A stretch of DNA of 64,000 nucleotides, from contig DAOPYN010000006.1 in the NCBI GenBank assembly GCA_035352895.1, forward strand, positions 1-64,000. Direction: 5' to 3'. Position numbers and translations under genes: made by a program. The stretch's first letter is position 1. Each line of letters begins with the position of its first letter. The DNA is from UBA5070 sp035352895. GTDB taxonomy: Bacteria; Fibrobacterota; Fibrobacteria; UBA5070. Positions 61,249 to 64,000 of this stretch are shown piece after piece. A model generated the notes under the pieces. It did not search any database. It saw only the letters and a program-made list of their open reading frames with translations, and was not told the origin of the DNA.

Positions 61249-63948
61249 ATGGATTACGCTGCCCTCATCGCCAAAGAACTGAACCTGCAAGTGTGGCAGG
61301 TCGCCAATACGCTCGCTCTGCTCGCGGAGGGTGCAACCATCCCTTTCATCGCGCGCTACCGCAAGGAGCGTACCGGAGAGATGGACGAGACCGTCCTGCG
61401 CGAGGTTGACCACCGCTTCACCTACCTGAAGGAATTGGACGAGCGCCGCGCGGCCATCCTCAAATCCATCGAGGAGCAGGGCAAGCTCACTCCGGAACTC
61501 AAGGCCAAGATCGAAGCTTGCGCCCAGAAGACCGAGCTGGAAGACATCTACCTGCCCTACAAGCCCAAGCGCCGCACCCGGGCCATCATCGCCCGCGAGG
61601 CCGGCCTGGAGCCCCTGGCCCGCCTGTTCCAGGAAAAGCAAGCGGAAGGCTCGCTCACGCCGGAGGAACTGGCCAAGGAGTACATCTCCGAGGAGAAGGG
61701 CGTCCCCGACGAGGCCACCGCCGTGCGCATGGCCTGCGACATCCTGGCCGAAGAGCTTTCCGAAGTGCCGGAGATCCGCCAGTGGCTGCGCGGCCAGGCG
61801 GAGAAGGACGGCGTGATGCGCTGCGAAGCCCGCAAGGAATGGGTGGGCAAACGCACCAAGTTCGAGATGTACTACGACTTCAAGGAGAAGGTGGAGACCC
61901 TCCCCAGCCACCGCATCCTGGCCATCCGCCGCGGCGAGAAGGAAGACGTGCTGCGTTCCACCATCGAGGTGGACGTGGAGACGGCCGTGGGTTACGTGAC
62001 CTCCAAGCTGGTCACCCATCCCTCCACCATGATCGGCATGGTCCTTTCCGCCACCGCCCGCGACGCCTACGAGCGCCTGCTGGCCCCTTCCATCGAGACC
62101 GACGTGCGCCTCTTGTTGAAGGAACACGCCGAAGGCGAGGCCTACAAGGTCTTCGGGAAGAACCTGGGCGACCTCCTGATGTACCCGCCCGCCGGCGCCA
62201 AGGTGGTGATCGGCGTGGACCCCGGGTTCCGCACCGGACAGAAGCTGGCCGTGGTGGACGACACAGGGAAGTTCCTGGAACACGCCACCGTCCATGCCCT
62301 GGAACCCGCCAACCAGTTCGAGGAAGCCACCCTGGTGTTCCTGGCCCTGTGCAAGCGCCACAAGCCCGTGCTGGTGGCCGTGGGCAACGGCACCGGCGGC
62401 CGCGAGATGGAATCCTTCCTGCGCAAGGTGATCAAGAACATCCCGGAAGAGGAAGGACGTCCCCACATCGTGATGGTCTCGGAAGCGGGCGCCTCGGTGT
62501 ACTCGGCTTCCCCTCTGGCGGTCAAGGAGTTCCCGGAGCTGGACGTGACCATCCGCGGCGCGATCTCCATCGCCCGCCGCCTGCAGGATCCTCTCGCCGA
62601 ACTGGTGAAGATCGATCCCAAGTCGATCGGCGTGGGCCAGTACCAGCACGACGTGAACCAGAACGAGCTGAAGAAGAACCTGGAGGAAATCGTCGAATCC
62701 TGCGTGAACCAGGTGGGCGTGAACCTCAACCAGGCCTCCGAAGCGCTCCTCTCCTACGTGTCGGGCATCACCAAGAACACGGCCAAGGAGATCGTCCAGC
62801 ACCGCGACAAGGAAGGCGCCTTCAAGAGCCGCGACGAGCTGCGCAAGGTCAAGGGATTCGGTCCCAAGAGCTTCGAGCAGGCCGCGGGCTTCTTGCGTCT
62901 GGCCGAAGGCGAGAACCCCCTGGATCGTTCCGCCGTCCACCCCGAGCGCTACGCCCTGGTGGAGAAGATCGCCAAGGACCTGGACGTGTCGGTTTCCGAC
63001 CTGATCGGCAACGCCGAGAAGATCCGTCAGATCGATCCGGTCAAGTACGTGTCCGACGAGGTGGGCCTGCCCACCCTCAAGGACATCTTGTCGGAGCTGG
63101 AAAAGCCCTCCCGCGACCCGCGCGCCGAGTTCGTGTACGCGAACTTCGACGAGAAGGTCTCCAAGATCGGCGATCTGCAGCCGGGCATGGCGCTGGAAGG
63201 ATCGGTCACCAACGTGACCAATTTCGGAGCCTTCGTCGACATCGGCGTCCATCAGGACGGCTTGGTGCACATCTCGCAGATCTCCGACCGCTTCATCAAG
63301 GACGCCAAGGAAGTCCTTTCCGTCGGCCAGGTCGTGAAGGTGCGCGTGCTGGAGGTGGACCCCCAGCAAAAGCGCATCGCGCTGACCATGAAGTCGGACA
63401 TGGAAGCCGCACGCGCCGCACGCGGCAGCTCCACGGAACGCCCCGAGCGCCGCGAGCCTCGCGAGCCCCGCGAACCGCGTGGCGAAGGCCGTCCCCAGGG
63501 CGACCGTCCCCGTGGACCGCGTCCCGAGGGCGGAGCCCCGCGTGGGGATCGTCCTCCCCGCGGTGAAGGCAGGCCGTTCGGTGGCGATCGCCCCCAAGGC
63601 GACCGTCCCCAGGGCGATCGCGGACCCCGTCCGGAAGGCGCCCGCGATGGCGGCCGTCCCGGCTTCGATCCCAACCGTCGCGAACAGGGTCGTCCCGGCC
63701 AGGGACGCCCGCAAGGGGATCGTCCCCAGGGCGGACCCGGCGGCCACGGCGCTCCCCGCGGCGATCGTCCCGATCGCGGCGATCGCGGACCCCGCGAGTG
63801 GATCGACCGTCCCCAGCAGGACCGCGGCCCTCGCCAGCCGGCCACGCTGGAAGGCCTCATGGAGAAGTTCGGCGGCCAGTCCGAGAAGAAGCAGAACAAC
63901 GTGAAGCCCCCCATCTCGGTGAAGGCGCTCATGCGAGGCGGCCGATAG
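61249..63948 (+). CDS. tex: Tex RNA-binding transcriptional accessory protein with long RG/RP-rich tail
   Basis: 899 residues. Tex N-terminal helical domain (FIARYRKERTGEMDETVLRE), YqgF-like RNase H fold (VVIGVDPGFRTGQKLAVVDD), helix-hairpin-helix region (GAFKSRDELRKVKGFGPKSF) and S1 domain (GSVTNVTNFGAFVDIGVHQDG ... KRIALTMKSDM). After the S1 domain comes a ~150-residue disordered tail of repeated GDRP/PRGE/RPQG units, then KPPISVKALMRGGR. Typical Tex is about 770 residues, so the tail is an extension. Tex binds RNA and affects transcription-linked processes. ATG 61249 has GGAG six bases upstream. TATCTTTA lies at 61177-61184. Confidence 0.96.
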   Translation: MDYAALIAKELNLQVWQVANTLALLAEGATIPFIARYRKERTGEMDETVLREVDHRFTYLKELDERRAAILKSIEEQGKLTPELKAKIEACAQKTELEDIYLPYKPKRRTRAIIAREAGLEPLARLFQEKQAEGSLTPEELAKEYISEEKGVPDEATAVRMACDILAEELSEVPEIRQWLRGQAEKDGVMRCEARKEWVGKRTKFEMYYDFKEKVETLPSHRILAIRRGEKEDVLRSTIEVDVETAVGYVTSKLVTHPSTMIGMVLSATARDAYERLLAPSIETDVRLLLKEHAEGEAYKVFGKNLGDLLMYPPAGAKVVIGVDPGFRTGQKLAVVDDTGKFLEHATVHALEPANQFEEATLVFLALCKRHKPVLVAVGNGTGGREMESFLRKVIKNIPEEEGRPHIVMVSEAGASVYSASPLAVKEFPELDVTIRGAISIARRLQDPLAELVKIDPKSIGVGQYQHDVNQNELKKNLEEIVESCVNQVGVNLNQASEALLSYVSGITKNTAKEIVQHRDKEGAFKSRDELRKVKGFGPKSFEQAAGFLRLAEGENPLDRSAVHPERYALVEKIAKDLDVSVSDLIGNAEKIRQIDPVKYVSDEVGLPTLKDILSELEKPSRDPRAEFVYANFDEKVSKIGDLQPGMALEGSVTNVTNFGAFVDIGVHQDGLVHISQISDRFIKDAKEVLSVGQVVKVRVLEVDPQQKRIALTMKSDMEAARAARGSSTERPERREPREPREPRGEGRPQGDRPRGPRPEGGAPRGDRPPRGEGRPFGGDRPQGDRPQGDRGPRPEGARDGGRPGFDPNRREQGRPGQGRPQGDRPQGGPGGHGAPRGDRPDRGDRGPREWIDRPQQDRGPRQPATLEGLMEKFGGQSEKKQNNVKPPISVKALMRGGR

Positions 63949-63975
63949 GCTTCAGGCGGGGGCCGATAGGCTTCA
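63940..63975 (+). repeat. 21-bp tandem duplication across the tex stop codon
   Basis: GGCCGATAGGCTTCA occurs at 63940-63954 and again at 63961-63975, a 21-bp unit duplicated. The first copy contains the tex stop (TAG). Confidence 0.75.
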
Positions 63976-64000
63976 AGTCGTTCTCAACGTTATCGAAAGC

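Noticed and set aside
1..64000. Integrated phage, insertion sequence or origin of replication
   Set aside because: No integrase, transposase, phage structural gene, attachment repeat or DnaA-box cluster was recognised; only REP-like palindromes and a gene scar indicate rearrangement.

Overview
The window is G+C-rich, densely coded bacterial DNA with many predicted lipoproteins. Several features point to the Fibrobacterota (FCB group). There is a ~920-residue FGE/TolB-like composite of the type catalogued as a Fibrobacter succinogenes paralogous family (TIGR02171). There are secreted GH5 and GH9 cellulases and a lipoprotein with Ig-like, CHB_HEX_C and RCC1 repeats. A promoter box of the form TAnnTTTG, the -7 element known from Bacteroidetes, recurs upstream of start codons. 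The taxonomic call is inference, because no rRNA or tRNA gene is present.

Layout. 1-13250: a DUF3467 fragment, a frameshifted giant lipoprotein, an MFS transporter, a GH5 cellulase, a 44-residue Lys/Ala-rich protein, secreted proteins of unknown function and a histidine kinase-lipoprotein pair. 13358-15906: purT, a receiver-only protein with Glu at the phosphoacceptor site, a hairpin-rich intergenic island and ssb. 15995-21612: an alpha-2-macroglobulin-like protein overlapping a membrane-anchored AraC-type regulator, convergent with a GH9 cellulase. 21892-29892: a membrane protein gene broken by one amber codon, a HEAT-repeat protein, a NamZ/DUF1343 protein, a fibre-like surface protein, a 5'-nucleotidase and a DUF1015 protein.

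29962-42571 is the most unusual block. Three tandem two-gene cassettes lie on the minus strand. The first gene of each encodes a paralogous ~755-783-residue protein with an Ig-like domain and alternating OmpA-like and peptidoglycan-binding segments, without a signal peptide. The second is a coupled partner: two are homologous one-TM proteins and the third looks like a clan CD (caspase-like) cysteine peptidase. A decayed 5' fragment of the neighbouring DUF1015 gene sits between cassettes, which records a duplication. A contact-dependent or contractile-system cargo role is possible but unproven.

42708-58510 is a surface-glycan assembly and acetylation locus. It has two divergent operons meeting at 50540-50609: on the minus strand an ArnA-type NDP-sugar decarboxylase/epimerase, an AlgX-like lipoprotein, a SirB1-like lipoprotein and the FGE/TolB/SGNH protein; on the plus strand a polytopic membrane protein, an epimerase and a GT2. 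A further minus operon encodes three exported proteins, an AlgI-type MBOAT acyltransferase and a second AlgX-like protein. Nearly all junctions inside the first two operons are 4-nt ATGA/GTGA overlaps. An inverted pair of REP-like palindromes separates the GT2 from the second AlgX-like gene. 58644-63948: a lipoprotein overlapping an outer-membrane-barrel-like protein, then tex with a long Arg/Gly/Pro-rich tail.
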